A stretch of DNA of 16,042 nt from DATKMS01 sp041497995 (GTDB lineage: Bacteria > Desulfobacterota > Binatia > HRBIN30). The stretch is from the NCBI GenBank assembly GCA_041497995.1, contig JBGQHM010000117.1:1-16042 (forward strand). Direction: 5' to 3'. Both the position numbers and the translations under genes were made by a program. A model generated the notes under the pieces. It did not search any database and had not been told where the DNA came from. It saw only the letters and a program-made list of their open reading frames with translations. This document shows positions 7,694 through 14,141 of the stretch, piece after piece; position 1 is the stretch's first letter; every line of letters begins with the position of its first letter.

Positions 7694-7894
7694 GGATCGG
7701 CGCCGCGTTTTTTTGTGGTGCAATCGTCGGGGGGGTGCTACAGCGAACGTATCCGGTTCGGGGTCCACACAGGCCCCAGCGTTGCTGACCGCTCATGCGG
7801 GAGCGGCTGGTGATGAACCGGGTCGAAGGCTGGCAATCGGCGGCCGTGCATTCGACAGACGAGGGTTTGGGCCCCGTCGCTCGGTTGGGCGCCG

Positions 7895-7913
7895 AGAAAG
7901 GAGGTGGTCCAGC
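7895..7913 (+). promoter_or_regulatory. Extended Shine-Dalgarno complementary to 16S rRNA 3' end
   Basis: AGAAAGGAGGTGGTCCAGC is the reverse complement of the canonical 16S rRNA 3' terminus (GGCTGGATCACCTCCTTTCT) apart from one G:U-compatible change (G for A in GGTGATCC). Ordinary ribosome binding sites match 4-6 bases; this one matches about 18. GGAGG (7900-7904) lies 10 bases before the ATG at 7915. A second, weaker GAGGTGGTGACC follows at 7940-7951. Confidence 0.6.
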
Positions 7914-7914
7914 A

Positions 7915-7956
7915 ATGTCTAAACCTATGGCGAGCTGTGAGGTGGTGACCCCCTAG
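7915..7956 (+). CDS. 13-residue ORF behind an extended Shine-Dalgarno (possible leader peptide)
   Basis: ATG at 7915 to TAG at 7954-7956 encodes MSKPMASCEVVTP. It is preceded at proper distance by a Shine-Dalgarno with near-complete complementarity to the 16S 3' end. An in-frame ATG at 7795 would extend it to 53 residues, reading through the Shine-Dalgarno as EKGGGPA, but without a visible ribosome binding site of its own. The peptide has no run of one amino acid that would mark a classical amino-acid attenuator, though P and C occur near the end. The ORF precedes a hairpin series and a terminator ahead of a glycosyltransferase gene, so a regulatory leader peptide is plausible. I cannot assign it to a known family. 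Confidence 0.4.
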   Translation: MSKPMASCEVVTP

Positions 7957-8004
7957 GTCATGACCGTTGGGTGATGGGTGAGCCGACACGGCGCACAGGC
8001 GCGC

Positions 8005-8203
8005 GGCCGCGGAGTCGAGCGGGCTCGACGATGCGGGGGTCAACGCGCGTCGCTGGCGGCGTGGTCACTCACTCGGCGCGACCCATGTCGCGCCAGTCAC
8101 TCGGTGGCTTCGCCTGGGGACCCAGGCGCCATCGACCCCGGGAGTTCCCGCGCATCGCCCGCGGGGCGGCCACGTGTCGCAGTAGCTCCCGGGTTTTTCT
8201 CTC
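8005..8203 (+). ncRNA. Candidate structured RNA or attenuator leader
   Basis: Three perfect short-loop hairpins lie in a row: GTCGAG/CTCGAC around CGGG (8014-8029), GGCGCGAC/GTCGCGCC around CCAT (8075-8094), and GCCTGG/CCAGGC around GGAC (8112-8127). They are followed by a terminator-like element (8137-8198). Direct repeats CACTCGG occur on either side of the second hairpin (about 8070 and 8098). I looked for signatures of tmRNA, RNase P RNA and a rRNA/tRNA origin and saw none. The 5' boundary is not defined; the RNA could start before 7895 and include the short ORF. It is either the leader of the gene at 8236 or a free-standing RNA with its own terminator. Confidence 0.4.
8137..8198 (+). terminator. 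Terminator-like nested stem with T run, just before the TPR glycosyltransferase gene
   Basis: CCCGGGAG (8137-8144) pairs perfectly with CTCCCGGG (8186-8193), immediately followed by TTTTTCTCTCTC. The 41-base interior contains its own stem, CCCGC (8147-8151) with GCGGG (8161-8165). CCCCG (8136-8140) could instead pair with CGGGG (8162-8166), which would break the outer stem, so two exclusive folds are conceivable. The loop is longer than in typical intrinsic terminators, which lowers confidence. Confidence 0.5.
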
Positions 8204-8235
8204 TCATCAGATGAATATCCGCGTGCCATGGGCGC

Positions 8236-9924
8236 ATGGCGGGGAGCAGTGAGGTTCTGGGAGGTGGAGTGCCTGCCAATTCTCGCAAGACGCGGCAGCA
8301 TCGCGGCCGCGGATCCGCCGTCGTCGGGCCACGGAGGGTTTGGGGCTATGTCGCCACCCTTCTGGTAGTGACCGCTGTAGCGTTCAGTCCCTCGTTGAAT
8401 GCTGGCTTCCTGTCATGGGACGACGAGAGCTACGTTTCACACAACAAGCTGCTCAGGAACTCGCAGGGCCTTGCGGCGATCTGGGACCCGACGGCGCCGG
8501 CCCAGGACCAATTCTACCCGCTAGTCTTTACGTCGTACTGGCTCGAGTACCAAGTCTGGGGTGCAGATAGCCTCGCATATCACGCGACGAACGTCGCATT
8601 GCACCTAATCAACGTCGCGCTCGTGGCTCTGCTTGTGCTTCAGCTGGGCGCCACACCGGAGATCGCTGTGGCCGCTGCGGCGGTGTTCGCTGTCCACCCA
8701 GTGCAGGTATCCTCGGTGGCGTGGGTGGCGGAACGAAAAAATACCCTATCCGGCACATTCTACCTCGCTGCTTTCATTCTGTATCTGCGGCATCGGCGCA
8801 CTGGTGGCTGGGGGGCATACGCCGCGTGCTGTGGCGCGTTTGCTGCGGCGCTGCTGAGCAAGACACAGACGGTGACGCTGCCGTTGTCGCTGCTTCTCGC
8901 CGAAGGTCTGTTATCTGATGCCGCGCACTTGCGGCGGATCACGCGTGGGGCAATCGCTGTCCGTCTCGCGCCGCTCGTTGTCCTCGGGTGCCTCGCCAGT
9001 CTTGTGACGATGAATGTGGAGGCACAGGGCTTGCCTACGACATGGTTGCCGCCACCAACAGAGCGACCGTTCATCGCGGCGACGGCTCCGTGGTTTTACG
9101 CTGCCAAGTTCCTTTTTCCGATCAACCTCGTGCCGGTCTATCCGCGCTGGAAGGTGTCGCCGATGGATCTCACGTGGTGGATCGGCATTGTTGCGTGGCC
9201 GGTTGCCGCCACCCTGGCCTTCTTGCAGCGACGGCGCATCATCCCCCTCATCAAATGGGGCTGCGGCCACTTCCTGATCGTCCTTCTCCCGGTGTTAGGT
9301 CTGGTCCCGTTTGGTTTCCAGCAGTTTTCGTTTGTCGCCGACCACTTCATGTATCTTGCTGTGATCGGTGGAGGTGTTGCGCTTGCTGCGTGTGCACATC
9401 AGATTGCCGGCCCGGCGCTGCGCCGCCGTGCCGTCGTCGCGGTCCTGGGCGTTGCGCTTGTGAGTCTGTATGCCACGATGACGTACCGCCAGGCGCGCCA
9501 TTGGCACGATACGGAGACATTTTGGCGCTATGTGATCGCGCACAACGCGGACTGCTTCCCTGCGTACTACAGTCTCGGCGAGCTCTACAGCGGTCGCCGC
9601 CAATGGGAGCAAGCGCTGCAGTCCTTCAAGCGCTCGACCGATGTGCGCGCTGACAGCCCGGGTGCGTTCAGCAACTACGTGCTGGCCTTGCGGAGGGTTC
9701 ACGGGCTGGAACCTGCGCTCGAGGCCTGCAATGCCAAGCTGGCGCAAGCGCCGACCTTCTTGCCGGCGTACCTCGAACGCGGCGTACTCTACGAGCAACT
9801 GGGGCGGCGCGATGAGGCGCTCGGCGATTACGATCGCGTGTTGCGCGACGAGCCCAACGGGTCAGATTGGTGGAGCGCTGCGCAGCGCGGCCGCAGTCGC
9901 TTGCAAGCTCAAGCCCCACATTAG
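8236..9924 (+). CDS. TMTC-like GT-C membrane protein with C-terminal TPR repeats
   Basis: A 562-residue protein of the bacterial family related to TMTC O-mannosyltransferases, often annotated only as a TPR protein. After helix 1 (about 36-52) comes the first-loop acidic motif FLSWDDESYVS (58-68). Next are FYPLVFTSYWLEYQVWG and HATNVALHLINVALV (116-130), then FAVHPVQVSSVAWVAERKNTLSGTF (a hallmark, about 151-175), multiple helices, and SFVADHFMYLAVIGG (365-379). TPR-like repeats fill about 443-541 (AYYSLGELYSGRRQWEQALQ; AYLERGVLYEQLGRRDEAL). The start is uncertain. The ATG at 8236 has no Shine-Dalgarno, whereas an in-frame GTG at 8269-8271 follows GGGAGG (8259-8264) closely and would give 551 residues. 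The unusual leader at 7795-8203 lies directly upstream. It presumably glycosylates exported proteins or glycans; substrate unknown. Confidence 0.85.
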   Translation: MAGSSEVLGGGVPANSRKTRQHRGRGSAVVGPRRVWGYVATLLVVTAVAFSPSLNAGFLSWDDESYVSHNKLLRNSQGLAAIWDPTAPAQDQFYPLVFTSYWLEYQVWGADSLAYHATNVALHLINVALVALLVLQLGATPEIAVAAAAVFAVHPVQVSSVAWVAERKNTLSGTFYLAAFILYLRHRRTGGWGAYAACCGAFAAALLSKTQTVTLPLSLLLAEGLLSDAAHLRRITRGAIAVRLAPLVVLGCLASLVTMNVEAQGLPTTWLPPPTERPFIAATAPWFYAAKFLFPINLVPVYPRWKVSPMDLTWWIGIVAWPVAATLAFLQRRRIIPLIKWGCGHFLIVLLPVLGLVPFGFQQFSFVADHFMYLAVIGGGVALAACAHQIAGPALRRRAVVAVLGVALVSLYATMTYRQARHWHDTETFWRYVIAHNADCFPAYYSLGELYSGRRQWEQALQSFKRSTDVRADSPGAFSNYVLALRRVHGLEPALEACNAKLAQAPTFLPAYLERGVLYEQLGRRDEALGDYDRVLRDEPNGSDWWSAAQRGRSRLQAQAPH

Positions 9925-9961
9925 AACGGACCCGTGCCTGTTTCGTCGTTCCTACTCTTAT

Positions 9962-10003
9962 GAAGCGTATCGCGGCGGTGAGCTCTCAGGTGAGGTACGC
10001 TTC
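9962..10003. other. Hairpin between convergent genes
   Basis: GAAGCGTA (9962-9969) pairs perfectly with TACGCTTC (9996-10003), with a 26-base loop, in the 99-base space between the convergent TPR glycosyltransferase and ccr genes. A second possible pairing joins ATGAAGCG (9960-9967) and CGCTTCAT (10005-10012). There is no T run on either side, so it is only a weak candidate for a shared terminator. Confidence 0.3.
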
Positions 10004-10023
10004 CCGCTTCATGAGCGACGTTC

Positions 10024-11271
10024 CTAGATCTCTCTCATCCCCGCTCGCGGCGCGCCCACCAGCGCTGCCATCTTGCCTTCGGGGGCCTTGTTTTCGTGCA
10101 GGAGCTGGTGCGTGTGTGGGATCTCATCGAACTTGTACGTCTGTGCCAGGCAGGGATCGATCTTGCGGTCCAAGACGAGTTGGTTGAAGGCGTATGCCTG
10201 ATCGTCGTTGGCGAAGTGCGATCCTTGGAAGCGCTTCTGCCGCATCCAGAGATAGCGGAGGTCGACGACCGCATTGAAGCCGGTGGTGCCGGCGCAAATC
10301 ACCACCATGCCGCCGTTGTCGCAGACAAAGATTGAAGTGGGCACGGTGTCTTCACCGGGGTGTTCGAACACGAGCCGCGGGCTGCGGCGTGCGCCAACGA
10401 TGTCCCAGATAGCTTTGCCAAAGGCCCGGCAGCCTGCTGCCCACTTGTTGTAGGCGTCAGTGTCTTTCCAGTGGGGCATCAGGCCCCAGTGAGTGAACTT
10501 CTTGCGGTTGATGCAGCCCTTGGCGCCGAGCTTCATACAGAAGTCGATCTTGCGGTCGTCGCCGACGACACCTACGGGGATGCCGCCCTGCGCCTTGACG
10601 ATTTGGATGGCCATGCACCCGAGGCCGCCGGATGCGCCCCAGATCAGCACGATATCGGTCTTGCGCACCGTGTGCGGCGGCCATGCCATGAGCATGCGGT
10701 AGGCGGTCGCTCCGACCAGCGTTGGCACCGCCGCTTCTTCCCACGTGAGGTGCTTCGCTTTCGGCATGCACTGGTGTGCCTGAACTTTGGTGAACTGCGC
10801 GAAGCTGCCCCAGTTGGTCTCGTAGCCCCAGATCTTGAACGACGGATCGAACATCGGATCTTCACCGGCTGTGACCGCTGGGCAATCGCGATCCCAGACG
10901 CCGCAGTGGATCACGACGTGATCGCCAACCGTGACGTTCTTCACATCGCGCCCGACGGCATAGACAATGCCTGACGCGTCGCTGCCGCCGATGTGGAAGT
11001 CGCTCGAATCATAGTTCGCCTTCTGGCGGGCCGCGATGACGTTGACCGGCGAGCCCAACGCAGCCCACACGTTGTTGAAGTTGATGCCGGCGGCCATTAC
11101 GTAGACGAGCGCCTCGTCAGGCTTGATGTCCGGGACCGCGACCTTTTCCACTTTGAAGGCGTGTTGCGGCTCACCGAAGCGCTCGGCACGGATGAGTTGC
11201 CCGTACATGTGCGTGGGGACGTGGCCGAGCGGCGGCATTTCGCCGATCTCGTAGATGTCTTTCGTACTCAT
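10024..11271 (-). CDS. ccr: Crotonyl-CoA carboxylase/reductase
   Basis: NADPH-dependent reductive carboxylation of crotonyl-CoA with CO2 to ethylmalonyl-CoA, in the cytoplasm. It belongs to the MDR superfamily; 415 residues is close to the usual 410-450. The ATG at 11269-11271 is chosen because GGAGG (11279-11283, minus strand) stands 7 bases upstream and MSTKDIYEIGEMPPLGHVP is a typical Ccr start; an upstream reading to 11340 lacks support. Seen: INFNNVWAALGSPV (63-76), GSDASG (96-101), GYETNWGSFAQF (149-160, with the glutamate of the CO2 pocket), Rossmann GASGGLG (212-218), VFEHPGEDT (301-309), and RFQGSHFAND (347-356, with the pocket histidine). Ccr feeds the ethylmalonyl-CoA pathway or supplies polyketide extender units. 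No pathway neighbour (ethylmalonyl-CoA mutase, epimerase, PKS) is in the window. The alternative, an acrylyl-CoA-reductase-like enzyme, is less likely given the HFAN motif. Confidence 0.95.
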   Translation of the reverse strand: MSTKDIYEIGEMPPLGHVPTHMYGQLIRAERFGEPQHAFKVEKVAVPDIKPDEALVYVMAAGINFNNVWAALGSPVNVIAARQKANYDSSDFHIGGSDASGIVYAVGRDVKNVTVGDHVVIHCGVWDRDCPAVTAGEDPMFDPSFKIWGYETNWGSFAQFTKVQAHQCMPKAKHLTWEEAAVPTLVGATAYRMLMAWPPHTVRKTDIVLIWGASGGLGCMAIQIVKAQGGIPVGVVGDDRKIDFCMKLGAKGCINRKKFTHWGLMPHWKDTDAYNKWAAGCRAFGKAIWDIVGARRSPRLVFEHPGEDTVPTSIFVCDNGGMVVICAGTTGFNAVVDLRYLWMRQKRFQGSHFANDDQAYAFNQLVLDRKIDPCLAQTYKFDEIPHTHQLLHENKAPEGKMAALVGAPRAGMREI

Positions 11272-11380
11272 CAGATGACCTCCACTGCCTGAGTCCTGTG
11301 CTGAGCGGGCGAATCTAGGCGGGGTCTCCGCCAAAGGCAACCGGCCGCTCGGATTCGGAACTCAGCTCCAGTATCCGGGA

Positions 11381-11517
11381 CTCAGAGAATCACGAAAGCA
11401 CGAAACCTCGAAAGCACGAAAGGGGAAAACGTTGTGAGCCATGAATTGGAAGCCTTGGTGTCTCTCCCTCTATTTCGTGCTTTCGGTCTTTTCGCGTTTT
11501 CGTGATTTCATTCTCAG
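11381..11517. repeat. Inverted repeat built of 8-base CACGAAAG units
   Basis: The left arm (11381-11430) reads CTCAGAGAAT, then 8-base units CACGAAAG, CACGAAAC, CTCGAAAG, CACGAAAG and GGGAAAAC. The right arm (11470-11517), read on the minus strand, is CTGAGAATGAAAT followed by CACGAAAA, CGCGAAAA, (G)ACCGAAAG and CACGAAAT. The arms are imperfect inverted copies of about 45 bases around a 40-base centre. The right arm contains the stop codon of the alcohol dehydrogenase (11514-11516, minus strand), so the hairpin would form at the 3' end of its mRNA, upstream of ccr. It parallels the 7-base element at 3357-3430 in design and position. Confidence 0.65.
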
Positions 11518-12536
11518 GACTGAATCGCGACCTTGATCGATCCCGAACGCTTGTCCGCGGCGGTGTGGAACCCGCGCGTGATCTGGTCCAATGGAAAACG
11601 GTGGGTAATCAGTTGGCGAAAGCGCTCCGGCTGAGAGGCGAGGAGCTCCAGCGCGACATCGAAATCGGCGCGCGGACCTGGGCGGCCGTACGTGAGTGAT
11701 CCAAGGAGACGGACTTCCTTGACGACCAACGCCATGGCATTCAGCGACGGAGCGGTCGTGAACACGCCGAGGACGACGACACAACCGCCGCGCCGCACGA
11801 GGTGTAACCCCTCATTGATAGTGTCGGCGGCCCCACCAACCGTTTCAACGACGATGTCGACCGGATCGCCGCGTGTCTGAGCCCACAGATCGTCGGCGGC
11901 CGCCGGACCGCTGAACACGCGTGCCGCGCCGAGGGCGGCAGCCGCGGCGCGCTGCTGGGCGTGACGTGCCGTGACCCAGACCTCGCGGGCGCCGGCAGCC
12001 TTTGCGGCGACGATGCTGAGCAAACCGATCGTGCCGGCGCCGAGCACCACGACGCGGTCACCAAGACCGACGTTGGCCAAGCGGACTGCGTGGACGGCAA
12101 CTGCCAGTGGTTCCGCGAGCGCACCCACTTCGAAATCGACCGCCGCCGGGAGTGGGAACAACGCGTAGGCCGGCACGCGCAGGTACTCAGCGAAGCCTCC
12201 ATCGAGCGTATTGCCGAGCACGCGAAAACGGGCGCAGAGTTGGTAATTACCAGTGCGGCACGCCCAGCATTCCCGACACACAACCAGCGGTTCGACAGCC
12301 ACGCGGTCGCCCGGACGAACCGGGTGCCCCGCGCCGCTGACTTCAACGACCTCGCCGCTGATTTCATGACCGGGGCACACCGCGGGTGGCGGGAAGCCCC
12401 CGAGAAAGAAATGCAGGTCGCTGCCGCACACACCGCAGCTGCGGATGCGGATAACCGCCTCGCCAGCGTCGGGGAGCGGCCGTTCCACTTCGCGTAAGTC
12501 GAATTGACCCGTTTGGATGCAGAAGGCGGCGATCAT
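11514..12536 (-). CDS. Zinc-dependent alcohol/polyol dehydrogenase (MDR family)
   Basis: NAD(P)-dependent oxidoreductase of the medium-chain, zinc-containing type, closest in pattern to sorbitol/L-threonine dehydrogenases. With the ATG at 12534-12536 it has 340 residues; an in-frame GTG at 12558-12560 would add eight. Catalytic zinc ligands: C37 (CGVCGSDLH), H57-E58 (GHE) and E142 (AEP). The structural zinc site has four cysteines, C87, C90, C93 and C101. The Rossmann motif GAGTIG is at 166-171. All zinc ligands are present, so it should be active. The substrate cannot be deduced. It lies upstream of ccr on the same strand, but a 242-base gap with a large inverted repeat separates them, and joint transcription is unproven. 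Its stop lies inside the repeat arm. Confidence 0.92.
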   Translation of the reverse strand: MIAAFCIQTGQFDLREVERPLPDAGEAVIRIRSCGVCGSDLHFFLGGFPPPAVCPGHEISGEVVEVSGAGHPVRPGDRVAVEPLVVCRECWACRTGNYQLCARFRVLGNTLDGGFAEYLRVPAYALFPLPAAVDFEVGALAEPLAVAVHAVRLANVGLGDRVVVLGAGTIGLLSIVAAKAAGAREVWVTARHAQQRAAAAALGAARVFSGPAAADDLWAQTRGDPVDIVVETVGGAADTINEGLHLVRRGGCVVVLGVFTTAPSLNAMALVVKEVRLLGSLTYGRPGPRADFDVALELLASQPERFRQLITHRFPLDQITRGFHTAADKRSGSIKVAIQS

Positions 12537-12657
12537 CGGTTCGGCCCGGAGCAAAGCCACACTCGTTTCATCCTGTCAACTCGCGCTGGGGTGTGCGAGA
12601 TGGTTGTTGTCTGTCCGCGCAGCGCATGTTAGGCAAACACGATCTGAGGCGTGAGTT

Positions 12658-13458
12658 ATGAAAGACCGGTTGCCAATCATTGTTGTTGCGATTGCTGCGG
12701 TTGTCGTCGTGGCACTTGCGGTACTAGTACGGGTGCGGATCTCCGCGCCGCCGGCGCCCGCCGGCGCTCCCCACGTTGGCGAGGACTCCGGGGCGAAGGG
12801 AGACTACAGCGCGCGGGTAGACGAGCGTTTGCGCATGCTGCGCGCCCAGCACGAGCGGCGACAAGCTGGTGCCGACCGCGATGACACCGAGGATTCGCCG
12901 AACGCATCCGCCAAAGCCCGTCCGGCGAAGGTCGGCCAGCCACAGGCAGGCGGCGGCAGCACCTCCCAGCCGAAGGGCCAAGGCGCGGGCGGGTTAGACT
13001 TCCCTGTGCGTGACTCGGACGTTGGCGAAAGCGTCGCCGAGTTGGAACACACCATCGCCACGCATCCGAGCCGAGAAAAACGCATCGAGGCGGTCCGCGC
13101 GCTGGCCGACACGGCCGATCCGGACGTGGTGCATATTCTCATCGAAGCCCTCCGCGACCGTGATCCCGCAGTCCGCGCCGAGGCGGTCGAATCACTGGGA
13201 GACTTCCCGGGCGACGTCGACCTCGGTGCACTGCAGCCAGCCTTAGACGACAAAGAAGCCAACGTTCGGTTCGAGGCGCTCACCGTGCTCGGATTGATGG
13301 AAGGACCTGAAGCGTTGGCCGCGGTGAAGCCAATGCTCGACGATTCGGATACCGACGTGCAGGACTTGGCGCGCGAGGTCCAGCATTTCCTGGAAACGTC
13401 GCCGACGCCGTTCCCCGCGGTGACGCCGGCGCGCTGGCGGCCCGTCCGACGTGGATGA
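12658..13458 (+). CDS. Membrane-anchored HEAT-repeat protein
   Basis: A 266-residue protein. Residues 5-27 (LPIIVVAIAAVVVVALAVLV) form a single hydrophobic anchor after a short basic start (MKDR), so the rest is probably periplasmic. Residues 30-115 are charged and low-complexity, rich in A, G, P, Q and R, with a short possible coiled stretch (ARVDERLRMLRAQHERRQ, 52-69). Residues 125-245 carry about four HEAT/PBS-lyase-type repeats (KRIEAVRALADTADPDVVHILIEAL; AVRAEAVESLGDF; NVRFEALTVLGLM; DVQDLAREVQHFL), a scaffold for protein binding. The ATG at 12658 follows GAGG with 8 bases between. It is divergent from the alcohol dehydrogenase gene (121 bases apart). No enzymatic motif is seen, so the function is unknown. 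Confidence 0.85.
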   Translation: MKDRLPIIVVAIAAVVVVALAVLVRVRISAPPAPAGAPHVGEDSGAKGDYSARVDERLRMLRAQHERRQAGADRDDTEDSPNASAKARPAKVGQPQAGGGSTSQPKGQGAGGLDFPVRDSDVGESVAELEHTIATHPSREKRIEAVRALADTADPDVVHILIEALRDRDPAVRAEAVESLGDFPGDVDLGALQPALDDKEANVRFEALTVLGLMEGPEALAAVKPMLDDSDTDVQDLAREVQHFLETSPTPFPAVTPARWRPVRRG

Positions 13459-13860
13459 GCTGAGCGTGGTCCCGCAGCGTCATCCCCGAGTGGCGGCCTG
13501 ATGCGTGCGTAGTCGTTGATAATTTTCTACCTCCGACCGGCATCCCGAAGGTGTTTCCAACGCGCAGCAGCCGGTGCCCGCAGCAGAACAGCCACCGCGA
13601 AGGAGGCCCAGCTGATAGGGTCGATGGCCTTTTGTCCACTCGTCGGCGGACATTATGAGGGCCCCATGCGCCGGGCTTCGAGGATGAGGGATACCGCCGC
13701 CGTCCGGGTTCGTCGCTAGATGGCCTTCCAATCGCTCCAAGGGCACCGCGCGACGACCGCCGCTGCGAGACAGCAAAATCAACTGTTTCTGATCTGGCGC
13801 GGCGCGGCGACAGCTAGGGACCACGAAGGTTAAGCGAAAATGCAATATTTTTTTAGTGCC
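13459..13860. other. Gene-free stretch
   Basis: These roughly 400 bases after the HEAT gene show no convincing coding sequence. Short open frames exist on both strands (for example 13516-13719 plus and 13480-14100 minus), but none has recognisable motifs or a Shine-Dalgarno, and the minus frame runs through the promoter and leader of the next gene. Composition shifts toward A+T near the right end, with a 7-T run at 13848-13854 that has no stem before it. I see no repeat or RNA gene here. Confidence 0.5.
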
Positions 13861-13874
13861 GATCGAAATTTTTG

Positions 13875-13932
13875 TTGACAAAGAGTTTTGGCGCGGGATA
13901 AGGTTGACACGAAAATCAGGGAAAGAGTTAAA
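13875..13932 (+). promoter_or_regulatory. Candidate promoter(s) for the cysteine-rich secreted protein
   Basis: Two perfect TTGACA boxes stand 29 bases apart at 13875-13880 and 13904-13909. The first has GATAAG (13897-13902) at 16-base spacing, matching 4 of 6 positions of TATAAT. The second has only GTTAAA (13927-13932) at 17 bases, matching 3 of 6. The surroundings are A+T-rich relative to the window. Transcription from the first would leave a leader of about 235 bases before the ATG at 14142. Confidence 0.45.
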
Positions 13933-13934
13933 GC

Positions 13935-14141
13935 GACCAGTAACGGGGAAGAACGTGTTGAACGAGTACGCGAGTGAGCAGAGCAAACGGTATCGGAGTC
14001 CTCCTCGCTCCTCACCAAGGCCTCGGGGTGACCCCCTCCGGGCGCCGCCGTGAGTAGCAGGCGGATAAAGGAAGTTGGGGGGCAGCAGTAGTCGAAACAA
14101 TTAACTGGGGAAAACACAGCGAGGAAAGAGGAGAACGGGAC
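13935..14141 (+). promoter_or_regulatory. Long 5' leader of the cysteine-rich protein gene
   Basis: The stretch between the candidate promoters and the ATG holds several possible stems: GTGAG near 13974 with CTCAC near 14011, and GGGG/CCCC around TGA at 14025-14035. It ends with a purine-rich ribosome binding site, GAGGAAAGAGGAG (14121-14133), 8 bases before the ATG. I compared it mentally with the c-di-GMP-I riboswitch and other common leaders and found no full match. Confidence 0.3.

Larger units (their letters stand above)
7694..8235 (+). other. Long non-genic stretch between glycosyltransferase genes (leader or ncRNA region)
   Basis: No conventional coding sequence is convincing in these 542 bases. 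From left to right it holds: a 7-T run (7708-7714) behind a loopless GGCGCC palindrome; a possible 53-codon in-frame reading from an ATG at 7795; a 13-codon ORF at 7915-7956 behind an extended Shine-Dalgarno; the perfect palindrome GGTCATGACC (7956-7965 region); three compact perfect hairpins (8014-8029, 8075-8094, 8112-8127); and a terminator-like stem with T run (8137-8198). The items are annotated separately. The concentration of hairpins and a terminator directly before a gene is unlike the rest of the window. Confidence 0.6.

Noticed and set aside
7694..7714. Intrinsic terminator after the ArnT-like gene (CGGCGCCG then 7 T)
   Set aside because: The GGCGCC palindrome has no room for a loop, so a stable hairpin in front of the T run is not possible with these bases.
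7895..7913. Fragment of an antisense 16S rRNA gene 3' end
   Set aside because: The match stops after 19 bases; the following bases do not continue the reverse complement of 16S, and an ATG stands at normal Shine-Dalgarno distance, so a ribosome binding site is the simpler reading.
11381..11517. Insertion sequence remnant bounded by inverted repeats
   Set aside because: There is only 40 bases between the arms with no transposase coding, no target duplication visible, and the arms are themselves short-period arrays.
13935..14080. c-di-GMP-I (GEMM) riboswitch ahead of the secreted protein gene
   Set aside because: GAGCAAAC (13981-13988) recalls the consensus, but the conserved GGGACGCAAAGCC block and the rest of the fold are absent.
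13480..14100. 206-codon minus-strand open frame
   Set aside because: It covers the promoter and leader of the Cys-rich gene, has no recognisable motif or Shine-Dalgarno and shows odd composition; treated as chance.
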